From Climacteris rufus (lineage: Eukaryota > Chordata > Aves > Passeriformes > Climacteridae), in NCBI GenBank assembly GCA_013398175.1, contig VZRZ01007311.1, positions 897,246 through 961,245 of the forward strand: a stretch of DNA of 64,000 bases, given 5' to 3'. Position 1 is the first letter of the stretch, and each line of letters starts with the position of its first letter. Below the pieces are notes generated by a model, which was given only the letters and a program-made list of their open reading frames with translations, had not been told where the DNA came from and did not search any database. The translations under genes and the position numbers were made by a program. Of this stretch, positions 49,901 to 61,081 are shown piece by piece.

Positions 49901-52779
49901 ATAGAAAATCAGAGCAAAAGCTGGAAACAAATGTTCATTTAGGTCCAAACCAGTTTGTGTAGGTAGCCATTGGCCATCTTCCCACGTGACGTCTTTGACA
50001 GCAGTGCAAGAGAGGAAATTGTGACTCAATCTTCAAGCTATGCCAGAACACTTCAACATGTTTCTTCTTTTATTGCCTCATGTGGCCATTTGTGAGATAG
50101 CCCCTGCAAGTGACAAGGGCTGCACAATAGGAAAAACCCAACAGGCTATTGAAACAACTTGCACCTCTGTGTTCCTTATGATGACGAACAAAGAGCCTTG
50201 ATCCTAAATGGAGCTGAGCAGTGGACTCAGGTGATGACAGTTCTGAGGAGACTGACCAGATATAAGGCGGCTGAGGCCAGTTATTTATTCTACTTAGCAA
50301 AGTTGCATTCGTCAGAAGGTAAAGATTTTGAGTTTCTGTATTTCCTCACCATACTGATGTTTCTCAACTACTGGGTGAGAACAGATGATCAGAGTCATAA
50401 GGCGTTGGAAATATTATGACTCTGTAACAGAAAGAAAATCTCATTCCCGAAGTATTCGTATCCTTCAGGGCCAAGTGCTCTCTGTAACCTCTCATAAATT
50501 GAGTTAGCACTGTTACCATGGACACTTTCTCTCCTCCTTTTAATAAGAAATATGTAAATTTGGAAGTAAGTAGAAACAGAACTACATGATGTTCTTTCCC
50601 CTGTTCTTTTGTTCTTTCTGTTGTGTTGTGTTTGTTTGTTTGTTTTTTTAAATTTATTGCCAGCATTTCTAAGTGAACATGAAATACTTTCCCTCCCACC
50701 TTTTCTCATCGAATATAAATGAATACTAGTTAAAAAGGGGAAGTATATTAACTTAGTCTCTGTGTTTGGTGAAAGAACAATCTCTTACTCATGTTGAGCA
50801 GCCCTAAAATCTCCATATGTAACAGGTTAGAAAGCTGAAGAAACAACAAAGCAAGAGGAAAGGAATCCTGAGGTTGGAAATTCTTCTTCTGCCATGGCAA
50901 AAGCCAAGCTATCCAGGCAAAAAAATCATGTTTGTTGCATAAAAGCAACTTATTCATTTATAATGAAGAAGAGAAAAAAAACATAGGAACAAACAACAAC
51001 AAAACCAATAAACATGCTAATTCCTAACTCTGCCTTCAAAACATATTCAATTTTAAAACCTGTTTATCCTTCAGAATAGCTGAAGAAATAAGAGAGAAGA
51101 AGAAAAAGAAAGCGTAATCTGTAGCTTTAGGAAGTGGCTTATGGAAAAAGCTTAAGCTGATGAGACTATTGAGTGAAAAAGATGATTTCATAATACTATT
51201 TGTGCCAGTTTGGCAATGAAACTAAACATGTAGAATAAAAACCAAGAACAATCATCCAACAATTCAAGTCACAGCTTATTTATTAATTTTTTAATTGTTT
51301 TTTTGCAGGTGCCAGATTTCCTCTAGAAACTAGTTCAATGGAGTGAAGCTGGACAGTGCAGAGTTTTAGTCTGAGAAACATCCACCACTTATCTTCCTGT
51401 GGGTGCTGCATTTTTATGGAAGTTTGAAGGAAAAATTTTTCAGGGTGTTTTCAGGAGGAAGCAGTGGACCAGGTTACAGAATGCTTTCCACCTGGGAGCT
51501 GCGAAGGGACCTTGGCCATTGCATGAGACACAGGCAGAAAATGAGAAAGGGAGTATAATCTTTACTGAAATAACAAGGTTGTACTTCCTAAAGGCTACAG
51601 AGAAAGTTGAAAGACAAAGATTTATTTTGACTGGTGAGTGGGGTGGACCTGCTTTATGATATAGACATGTCCAAAGCATAGAGAGATTCAGTTTTAATTC
51701 AGTTGGTTGGTTACTTTTCTTTTGCAAATTCTGAAGTCTGTTGTGGTATGTGGCAAAGGTTTCAGTAGGAATTCACCTCATCTAAGTGCAACTGGTTAAT
51801 AGGTAGCCACTTTCTGCTGATTAATTGTTTGATTGATTGGAGAGTGAGCTGGGACATGGTGGGAGAATCTTTTCACTGATGACAGACACCTAGTTTAAGA
51901 TGTGACAATTCATTTTCTGTAATGTCTTTCCACTAACATGAGCTTGTATGACACACTTGGACTGAGCATCTTTCAGGCAAGATGAATCCCCCTACCCTTT
52001 GGCTCAGGCTGGATGTGATGCACCATGTCCAGCAGTAGACAGACCTCACTTTGCTTCTCCTTTACTTGTGCCTGCTAAGACTTGCACTTGCTAGAGAAAT
52101 CTTGCTGGGAGAAGGTGAAACCCAGATGAAGAGAGCTGAGGGAAGAGTGAGTCCAGGCTTCATCACAATTCAGTGGTTTGGTGTTCACACACTGGCTGTA
52201 AAAGTGAAAGCTTCCCTCTGGTGCTTTCATCCCTCCTTGTTTTCAGGGTCTTCAAAATGATTTTCAGAATGGAGATTCATACCCTACTGGAGTTGATTGA
52301 TGAATCCTTGGCCCCAAGGATTGATGCAGAAGAGAGATTGCTATGGCTACAGTCCCAGGGAAGCCCCAGAACTACAGCTATAAGGGTAGATACAATCACA
52401 AAACTTGTCTAGATTTTATGTATAGCAGTAGGTCACATCTGGGTAAAATAAGCTGATACTGGAGGTAAATAAATTAATATACTGGTTATTAACAAAGGCA
52501 CTCAAGTGATGCCACTTAGAATCCTGACTAAGAAAAGGTACAGCTAAAAAAAGTTGAGACCAATCCTTAGCTATAAAGCACCAATACTATGGGGGCAGAT
52601 AATTTCTGATCTTTTATGGGTATTCCCTGAGGCCAGCATTCCAAATTAAACGGTTTACACTGCACAGAGTATGTAGAGCTGAATGATTTGAAAGGATAGG
52701 TAGAGTGACTATCTGCTTCAATATTTTATAATACCTTTTCTATTAAAAGATAAGCAGAGAGGTCTGTGAGAAAGAATAC
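46972..52779. other. Non-coding stretch, no gene recognised
   Basis: No credible gene. Plus-strand frames at 47571-47855 and 51399-51659 and overlapping minus frames at 50364-50709 lack known domains. A TTTG-rich run lies at 50621-50650 and a purine tract at 51082-51114. No transposable element was named. Confidence 0.5.
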
Positions 52780-52895
52780 AAAAGTGGAAGTCATACAGTC
52801 CTGGAGTTTAAACCTCTTTTCCACTGACTTTTTTTCTTCCTTTGTTTTTGGGCAAATCATTTCTATTGCGTCTCTTCCTTTCCCTAATTATAAAC
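52780..52895 (+). repeat. Possible MIR-like SINE fragment
   Basis: The order of short blocks recalls the MIR core: TACAGTCCTGGAGTTTAAAC, then CTCTTTTCCACTGAC, then TTTGGGCAAATCATTT, then CTCTTCCTTTCCC. In MIR these correspond to the CTGG.TTCAAATCC, CTGCCACT, TTGGGCAAGTCA.TT and CTC..TTTCC blocks. The match is patchy and bird genomes hold few MIR copies, so this is a weak call. Confidence 0.35.
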
Positions 52896-55525
52896 TCTAA
52901 AACTCACAAAACAGACAAAAAAGTGTTTTCCTTCTTTTCTTATTGCAAACATCAGTTACTAACTGTACAGTACATTGCACTTAAAATCTTAATTTTATCC
53001 TGTCATAAATAGCAGGTCTTAATAATGATTTGCTGAAATGATTACTTTATAGCTGTTATATGTTAGTTTTATTGGCTGACCTTATCTCTCTGATTTCTTG
53101 CTTTTGTGTATTCTCTTGTAATGCCTTGGGTTCATTCAGTTAAATTTAAATTAGTTCATTTCTGTTTCTGAAAGCAATTATTCAAAAAGTAGATTATCTT
53201 TGAGTTTACTGAATAAATATGTTTAATATACTACTGGCAAGGCTTGACTTTTATATTCTAGTTTTAAAGTTTTTTATCTTATCCTCACAACAATCCATCA
53301 AATATAGATTTTTGGGTGTGTTTTGCCAGACAAGGTACTTAAAAAGGGGCTTATACTTAAATCTGCTCTTCAGACTATGAATAGCTTAATGGATTGTTGA
53401 CAAAGAATGAAGAACTCAAGCAGGATGTGATAATACCAGGTGTTTTCTTACTTTTATAATGTTTATACAACTTTTATTTTAATTTCATGCTTGACTGTCA
53501 CTTAGAAGAATGCAGCAACAACGATCTTCATGCTAAAGACTAGAATTAAAAGATAAAAACAGAAAGAAATTGTAGAATCAAAACATACATCAGAGGTAAT
53601 AATAGGCTTCTTGTGGCCTAAGGAGATCAGATGTCTGTAAGCAATTGCAGTATGAAGGAAGTTCAGGTAATGGCTCATACTCCTTCCAGTCCCCAAGCCT
53701 GCAAAGAGACTTTTTCTTGTCTATAAGTGAGGATCAACTTCGTTTTAATAACTGAAGTTATTAAGTTTGGAGGTTACCTTATGAAATTTCAGCAGATGCT
53801 CTTTACATAAGGAACAGTTACATGACTGGGCTGGACAGAGGCACTCACAGAGAGGTAAACTCTTGTCCTAAATCTGCCAGAGATGTCTTCTGGCTTTTTG
53901 GTTTTTTCCTTTGGTTTTGTGTCACTGTTGCTTCAGTAAATCACTTCAGAGGAAAACTCCTAAGCCAGCGGAGCCATCGTTAATCAGGAAAGGTTTATTT
54001 TGTGGATGGCTGCTTCTGCATGTGCACCTGCATATTGCATGTCACCACCTTCCAAAGAGTTGCCTTCCCAAGAGCCCCTGTAGGGATATGGTGACTGAAA
54101 TGCAAAGCTATCCATCCATTCCTAGATTAATGTAGTTTGTCCCCTCAGATGATGCCCAAAGAAAAGGCCTCTAAATTATCTGCAGAGGTCTCTCACAGTT
54201 ATATTCTATTTCTCTGAATAAAGTAGGAAAAAAAAGAAAAAGGAATAGAGACAATCTGCCAGTCCACCTTCCTATGGCATTTGCTTTCAAAAATGACTTT
54301 ATAATCTTTCCAGTCATTTCTCCATGCATTTTCCAGATTTGCTCATACTAAATCATAATTACCTGAAATTGCCACAAGAGACACTCTAATACCACTAGAA
54401 AAATCATCATCTTACCAAGCAAGAGGAAAATAAAGTGCCACAGTAGTTGTACAGAAGCAGTTTTTCTTTGCTTGCTAATTTGATTTTGGGTAAAGATGGG
54501 GGAGCATTTTGACAAATTGATTATTGTTAGTCTTTAAAGTCATGTGAATTTATAGATATATGTATATATTTAGTGGCCATTTTGCATTTATTTACCTCAG
54601 GTAACAAACACATGAGAATGTATCTTGTACTCATTGCCTGCAGTTTCTGTTCCTTTGGAATGCCAAACTGACAGCTTACCGCCTGGGCAATCAAACATGT
54701 GACTGTCAAACAGGGAACTGCACTCTCTATACACTACCTCTGGCATGCAACAAAATGCATCCAATCCCACAAAGAATCAAAGATGGTTTTGTTACAATAT
54801 TTATCATGATACTGGGAATTAATGTAATAACAAAAGTTATCTGTCACAGAAAGCTGCAAATCCAGAGCTGGATTCAGAGTTTGATTTAAGAGAAGGAAAT
54901 TAGCTGGTACTACTAAGTATGCTACTAAGTATGGAGCTTCTCAGACCTGGGATTTCTTGCTTTATCTTTTACTTCAAGTATATTTAGATTCCACAGAGTG
55001 GGTTCTACTAAAAGCCAAGTCAAGAAGACACTACAAGCTGCAGGTTTGCAGCTGTTTCAGTTGGAGAAAGGCCCTATTTATCTATTGGCTGTCAAAATGG
55101 AATGAAATCTTGAGTCTTTGTACTAAAATTAGTCTGCTGTATGCAAAGTGGTCTTGAGTTGACATCCAGGCCCAATTTCACAACCACTCACAGCTGTGAG
55201 CAAAGCCTAAGTTCATCATGCCTGAGGGTCATTTTGGTGGATGGGTGTCCTCTAGTGCCACTACGTCAATACATCGTGCAGTGCAGGCTGCATTGCAGTT
55301 TGTATTTAGGAGTCCTTGTTAGCATGGTTGTCCTGGTCCCTTGGGTTTGATTTTAGCTGGTATGACGGTGACAATTTTAACACCAGCCAGCACTGAGAGA
55401 TACTAAGAATTAAAGCCCATGAGGGCTTACAAGTATCTTTGCAGTCACAGACTGTTCTGTGTAGACACTAAATTTCCTATGATCACATTTCTCACTAAGT
55501 TTCAACTAAACCATAACCCCCAACA
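52896..55525. other. Non-coding stretch, no gene recognised
   Basis: AT-rich, without a credible coding frame. It contains a perfect 12-bp tandem duplication (CTACTAAGTATG twice) at 54910-54933. No repeat family was recognised. Confidence 0.55.
54910..54933 (+). repeat. 12-bp perfect tandem duplication
   Basis: Two adjacent identical copies of CTACTAAGTATG. Confidence 0.95.
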
Positions 55526-55947
55526 TAAGAAGGATGTGGACCTGTTGAAGCAAGTCCAGAGGAAAGCCACAAAGATGATCAGAGGTCTGGAGCACCTCTG
55601 CGTTGAAAAAAGGCTGAGAGAATTTGAGAAGAGGAAGTTCTCCAAGGTGGAGAGGGATGTTTTACAAGGCTCTGTAGTGACAGGACAAGAAAGAATGGCT
55701 TTAGGCTGAAAGAGAACAGATTTAGACTAGGTATTAGGATGAAATTTTCACCATGAGGGTGGTGAGGCACTGGAACCGATTGCACAGAGAAGCTGTGGAT
55801 GCTTCATCACTGGAAGTGTTCAAGGCCAGGTTGGATGGGGCTTTGAGCAGCTGGTGTAGTGAAAGGTGTCCCTGCTCCTGGTGGGTGGGTTTGGAGCAAG
55901 ATTATCTTTAAGGTTCCTTCCAACCCAAACCATTCTATGATTCTAAA
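55526..55947 (+). mobile_element. CR1 retroposon, 5'-truncated, plus strand
   Basis: This is the only well-preserved CR1 copy on the plus strand. It starts inside the ORF2 C-terminal domain (AAGAAGGATGTGGACCTGTT). A frame within 55419-55709 encodes QRKATKMIRGLEHLCVEKRL before decaying. The 3' portion reads AGAGAAGCTGTGGATGC, GAAGTGTTCAAGGCCAGGTT and GGATGGGGCTTTGAGCAGCT. It ends in AACCCAAACCATTCTATGAT followed by TCTAAAT, the sense-strand CR1 terminus. Compared with the same domain in the 17.7-kb copy, sequence after LRE is shortened: the LGLFSL block is missing, so an internal deletion is likely. It is non-functional. Confidence 0.95.
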
Positions 55948-56739
55948 TCTAACTTCTATTGATAGTCCTGCCAGCAAGCAGCACTATCTAGATCTATCAC
56001 TCACAAATATGAGTGAAGATTTCACACAGGAGTGACATAAATTACAGGCAGCAGTTTGTTAGTTTTTCGGAGTTTTTTTAAATTTTGTTAGAAGATCTAT
56101 GAAAAATTACATTTTCAGTCTTGGATCTTTAGGTTCTTGCAAAGAGACCTGAGAAAAGAGTGGAAAGATGTTGCCCTAATTTTTGCAGTCATGGATGTTT
56201 TCATTTTTCTGTAGCTAGTTTCTCACAGTCTTCTCTGTAAACATGGCTATGTTGTTGTAACTGTATCTTATCACTCGCATTCCTTTCTCATGGACACAGA
56301 ACTTTGATGGACATTTCCTTTGACCACTGTAATTGAGGGAGGAAGAACTGATTTCCTCCAATGAATAGTGATTTCTAAATGGATATAAAAAATAAAGAAG
56401 GTGGGTCTTGCCCCCGTTCCTTCCTTCTCTCTAATCCTGGTAACAGGTGTCTCTGGCTCTTCCTTTCATGTTGTTACTGCGACAGAAAGAGGCATCTATA
56501 AATTACCCTGTTTTAGGGTAGTGTCTTTGCAGCCTGGAAGTAAGATGAAGACGAGGAAAGAAGGAATTCCAACTTTGCAGATGATTTAGAAGACAGATCA
56601 GCTTGTTGGCTTCATGTCAGCAGAAAACGATGCAAGACAAACAACAAATCTATTATTTGCTGGTAAATTCCTCATTTATTAACATTGTCTTAGCCAGTGG
56701 GAATCTCTGACTGGGGAAAGCACTTCAGTGATGATCACT

Positions 56740-56781
56740 TCTATCTATTTATCTATCTATCTATCTATCCATCTATCTATC
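56740..56781. repeat. (ATCT)n microsatellite
   Basis: About ten TCTA/ATCT units with two interruptions (TATTTA and TATCCA). It is a tetranucleotide array that is likely to be polymorphic. Confidence 0.95.
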
Positions 56782-57121
56782 CACACAGAAATTCATCTTT
56801 CCTCCATAAAGATGTTCTGAAATAATTGTAGCAAAAGACAACATGCCCAGAATTTCCAGCTAATATCTATCCTTACTTCTACACCTTGGATGGAGTTAGA
56901 GAACTGAGATGCAACAGATACTATTCGAACATAGGTGGAATACAATAAAGGTCATGAAATCTCATACTTTAGAGATTTCAGGTATGCAATCTGTGTTGTC
57001 AGAAAGCAACTCTCTTTCTAATGCCAAAGTACTTCTGACTATATTTCCCTGTATTTCCTGATATTTGTCAAGTACTGCCAAATTTCCTTTTTTTTTTTTT
57101 TGCCTTCATCCGTGTGCAAGA

Positions 57122-57141
57122 CTCCATGAGACCTCATGGAG
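57122..57141. repeat. Hairpin, 9-bp perfect arms
   Basis: CTCCATGAG and CTCATGGAG are separated by AC. Confidence 0.95.
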
Positions 57142-57554
57142 CAGATGTGGTATTTGAGATTTTGTTCTGAACAATCTGGCTGTTTTGAAAATATTCACGG
57201 GAAAGCCAGTTACAACACCAGATGTGAAAGTAGTAAAGCAGCATCTTGTGTTTACATTTTAATTTCTCCAGCTAGGAAGGCTGGAGTGTTTATGCACTGG
57301 AAACTCATAATACAGGCTGCATGCCCTAATAATCTATTACTTTTGTATGGTGTCGTTCACCTCACAGATCTCTGCAAGTTTTCTGTGCAGAGGACCCACC
57401 CACTACAAAATGGAGCCCCCCACAGGTCTGTGATACAGCAGCTGGATATTAATTCTTAATAGTAATAACCTTAGTGTAGGAGTAAAGGGTAAACGAGAGC
57501 TGCATCTAACAGCAGCTGCTGAGAGGGGTTTAAGTTGGCAGGTCTCTAGGTGCT

Positions 57555-57574
57555 TGTGTGTGTGTGTGTGTGTG
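57555..57574. repeat. (TG)n microsatellite
   Basis: Ten uninterrupted TG units. Confidence 0.95.
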
Positions 57575-58259
57575 ATTTTTACAGCTTTTGAACATCTGTA
57601 AGACTCACTGACTTTATAGTGCTACTACAAACACCTCTAAATAATCAGGTCCCAGGAATCTAAATTCAAGGCACATAGAGTGGAAATCCCAGCTCATCTT
57701 TTGCAAGAGGTATTTTTCTGTTGTACATGTTTGAGGGAGCCAAGTAATACCAAAGCAAGAAAAAAAAAACCATCTGGCATTGTGGCAGTCCATTTAGCTC
57801 ACTGCAGGCAGTAGTCAGGTAAAGAACCCTAATCTGAAATTCATGCCGGGTTTGAAGTAACGCAGAAATGCTGCTCTCTGTCACAGAAGGAAGGGATGAC
57901 ATTGCACAGAGCTCAAATCTCTGTATTTCCTGACAGTGGTTTCAGGGTAGTGCTCAGTGTCTTCAGCACAAAAGTAGGAGGTAAAAACAGAAAACTCAAG
58001 CTGCTGTTAATGGGATGTGGTAAAGGCAGAGCTATGTGCTAATGGACAAAGGATCCAGGAAACAAGGTTATATGCCCTCCAGGAGGTCTCCACAAGTCAC
58101 CACGTTTGTCCTTTTATGTTTGTGCAATTAGATGGGAGAGGGTTCAGCTTTGGGGTTTTATAATCAGCGTGTGGCTGTAAAGCCAACAACAGTACAGTCA
58201 AAGATACAGAGAGCTATTTATTACTAAAGACCTTCTGTTAGCTGTAATACAGACCTGGA

Positions 58260-58278
58260 CATGGCAGCTCCTGCCATG
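58260..58278. repeat. Hairpin, 8-bp perfect arms
   Basis: CATGGCAG and CTGCCATG are separated by CTC. Confidence 0.95.
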
Positions 58279-58479
58279 AAACCCAAACTTACCACCAGGC
58301 TGGGAGAGGAATGCAGCCTTCAGCACAGGAATGAGCTATAGGAAAGAACAGGGATGGAACTGCAAAGGCAGGTTCCTTGCAATGCCAGTCCCTTAAATGC
58401 TGAGAAGGCCACCAATATCCTCATTTCATCCTGCTCTGTTCTGCCTGTCTTGAGACCAAATTTTTCCCTTTTTGTCAAG

Positions 58480-59520
58480 ACCTTTAATGACAATAAGGAG
58501 TAAATTGAAAAACTTTCATTCTGATTAAATCAATGAATTCTCACTGTGGCTGTTAAAATAAATGTTCAAGGAGCCATAGAGCACTACGTCATTGAAAATG
58601 GGCTGAGTTTACATGGAATTGATTTGAGCCTAGTATTTTATGACTCCCGTGTGAACTTGATGTGGCCAAATTGGCTCTTTCTGAGGACACTTTACCAGGG
58701 AGTTATATCTGTTGTCTAATTAATGTGACTCAGCACTAAAAGACCTGACTGTATAGAGGATTTAATGTGCAGGCTGCAGTGGCAGAGGAACACTTTACAG
58801 TGTGCTACTGCTACTCGAGCAAGAGGCAGTGGTGATTTTAAGAAAACCGCTCAGGGGAAAAAAAAGAAAAAACATCCTATCCTGTTTTTCCCGACATCAT
58901 ATCTATGTTTGGAAACTTCCCCCCTAAATCTTTAATGAAGGCAGAATGGGGTTTGAAAAACAGCTGGAGGACATTGATCTACACATTCCAATTTGTTTAT
59001 GTATAAAACATGCATAAAGGATTAAATGCTGCTTAGCAGTTTGTCTGCTTTCAGCTGCTTTCATGCCTCTGCTTTGCTATAGCACCAGTCCATGTCAAAA
59101 GATACCCTGGGGGGCTTTTAAATAATAAATAGGTTTCTTTGGAGGATGTCTTTTTTTTTAATCTAATATTAATTGGCACACAAAATGGTAATTATACCTG
59201 CTCTGGAAATACACTGTGCCACTAATTCTTCCCTGGTCAATGGCATTTGCCCTGTCTCACAGTAGCTATAGGACCATGGGAGACCAGAACTGAGGCTGAA
59301 GAGTGACATCAGATTAAATTAAGAGCTCATGCATTTATGTATCAGCATAAAGCGATGCAAATTCATTTGTAAGGAATGAATGATTTATCAGGAAGTCATT
59401 TTGATGCCTTTCTGTTGCATGTGACTAATATGGTGAACAAGTCAGTTCATTGATTCAAGTTCAGGATCCTGGTTCATCTGTCATTATGAAGGGGCTATTT
59501 CAAAATCCTGAATTTTAAGC
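58480..59520. promoter_or_regulatory. Candidate conserved regulatory block
   Basis: About one kilobase without any recognised repeat. It holds a perfect POU octamer ATGCAAAT at 59355-59362, TAATTAATGTGACTCAG near 58717, ATTAATTGG near 59168 and further TAATTA-type homeodomain words. No long open frame is present. Such texture is common in vertebrate developmental enhancers, but the words are also frequent by chance in AT-rich DNA. Without an alignment the call is inference. Confidence 0.3.
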
Positions 59521-60989
59521 ACTTTTTTTTTTTACCCTATAGATGTTGGTTCACCTCTATCAGTCTGAATGATTTGTTAAGCAAGAAATATGACTGGCTC
59601 TGCTTACAAGCTAAATGCTGAAAATGATCTCTTCAAAATAATACATTGCATTTCCCACTCATCTAATCCTATTTTACACAGAAGCACACAAAATAGACTG
59701 GAGAGGCTGGTAATTTTAAAAGATAGGCAGGTGTCCATGCTATGGGAGGTCACAGACACAATCTGTCTACAAAGAATCAAATAAGTTACCTGTCAATCTG
59801 CTCAGCAGGGGCAAAATTCTACTTTGTGATGGCCTAAAATCCAAATTTCCAGCTGTTCTGCAGATACGCCGCTGATAACTGACAGCTCTGTGGCATGGCA
59901 TGGGGATAAGTTTGTAGATAAGATTAAAACTGTTCTAGCAGAGATATGAGCTTCAGTCTTGTGTTGGATATGTGAAATTTGTTATCTCCCAGCGATATAT
60001 CTGTCTCCAGCATTCTCGGTTCACAAAGTGAGCCATGCCAAGTTACACAATTGTATCCTTTAACATAGAAAAGCACCATATGGTCACATTCTTTCTTCTT
60101 ATTCTAACTGTCACCATGACTCCAGGGTCTTTTATGATCCAGTATCAGGCAGTAGATCAGCAGAGTTAAAACTGAGCAATCTAATATCTCTAATAGGATA
60201 TGTTCTGGCAGCACAGGTAGCCCAGGCTCTCGTCATAATGATCCATCATAACTAGTACCAGCACACTCATAGAGAAACTTCCACGGAATCAGGAGCACAA
60301 AGAGTTAAAAATCCATTTGTTTAACATCCTGTGTTATCTTGCTAATGAGGGCAGACAAAATCTCCTGTAGTTTATAGCTAGAAAAAGTCACAGAATACTT
60401 TAAGAAAAAACCTCAGGCCTTCTGGGAGATATTCCCCCAGGTGTAAATGTAAGAGTGGAGAACTGGTGAAAACCATGGACTGCAAGAAAGATTTACTGAA
60501 GAAATCCCCAGAAAATCCCAGCACAGACCAGACTTCACTTAACTCAAGGCTAAACGAACTTAACTGATCAGATGTGCTGTCAAGCATTCAAGTTACCCAC
60601 ACAATGGAAACAAATGCTTACCACTGATCAAGTGACTGTAGCTTACAGTACAAATCTTGTCTCTTCAACCCTTTTTCTTATTTCCAGTTGAATGTCATTC
60701 CTGGATGGTTTAAGCCAAAATTGTCTTTTTAAAAATTAATTAGCAGAAGACACAAACGACCCTCCTGCAAAACACTCTGATCAAAAAATAGATTTATGGG
60801 GCATAAATGAAGAAAAAGAAAAATCTTAAACTCTAAAGGGACAAGAATTCACTTGGTAAATATAAATTGGTATATTAACTTCACTAGAATTACAGGGCAT
60901 ATTCAAGAATTATGTTGGTTCAACCTATGCCTCTTTCAAAGTGTTACTGGGCTTTTCTCCTCCCTCTACCAAATGCCATCTAACAAATT
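59521..60989. other. Non-coding stretch, no gene recognised
   Basis: Short T run at 59524-59534 and no repeat family recognised. Open frames are under 70 codons and uninformative. Confidence 0.55.
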
Positions 60990-61081
60990 AGGCACAGAGA
61001 AGTGAAACTATTTATCCCATGTCAGCAGAAAGTTTGCAGAGGAACTCGGAGCTCAGGTCTTCCCACGCCCACAGTCCATCA
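60990..61081 (-). repeat. MIR-like ancient SINE fragment
   Basis: The plus strand reads AGGCACAGAGAAGTGAAACT, then TATCCCATGTCAGCAG, then GCAGAGGAACTCGGAGCTCA and GGTCTTCCCACGCCCACAGT. This follows, block by block, the reverse complement of the MIR-type core seen across amniotes: GGCACAGAGA.GTGAA, then a CCCA.GGTCACA block, then GCAGAGC.GG, then CAGGTCT.C.GACTCCCAGTCCA. It is diverged but the order and spacing are right. Family naming in birds is less certain than the ancient-repeat call. Confidence 0.55.

Larger units (their letters stand above)
55948..58479. other. Non-coding stretch with microsatellites
   Basis: No gene recognised. The 107-codon plus frame at 57136-57459 has no known domain. 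It holds an (ATCT)n array, a (TG)n array, a poly-T tract near 57091 and two short hairpins (57122-57141 and 58260-58278). Confidence 0.55.
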
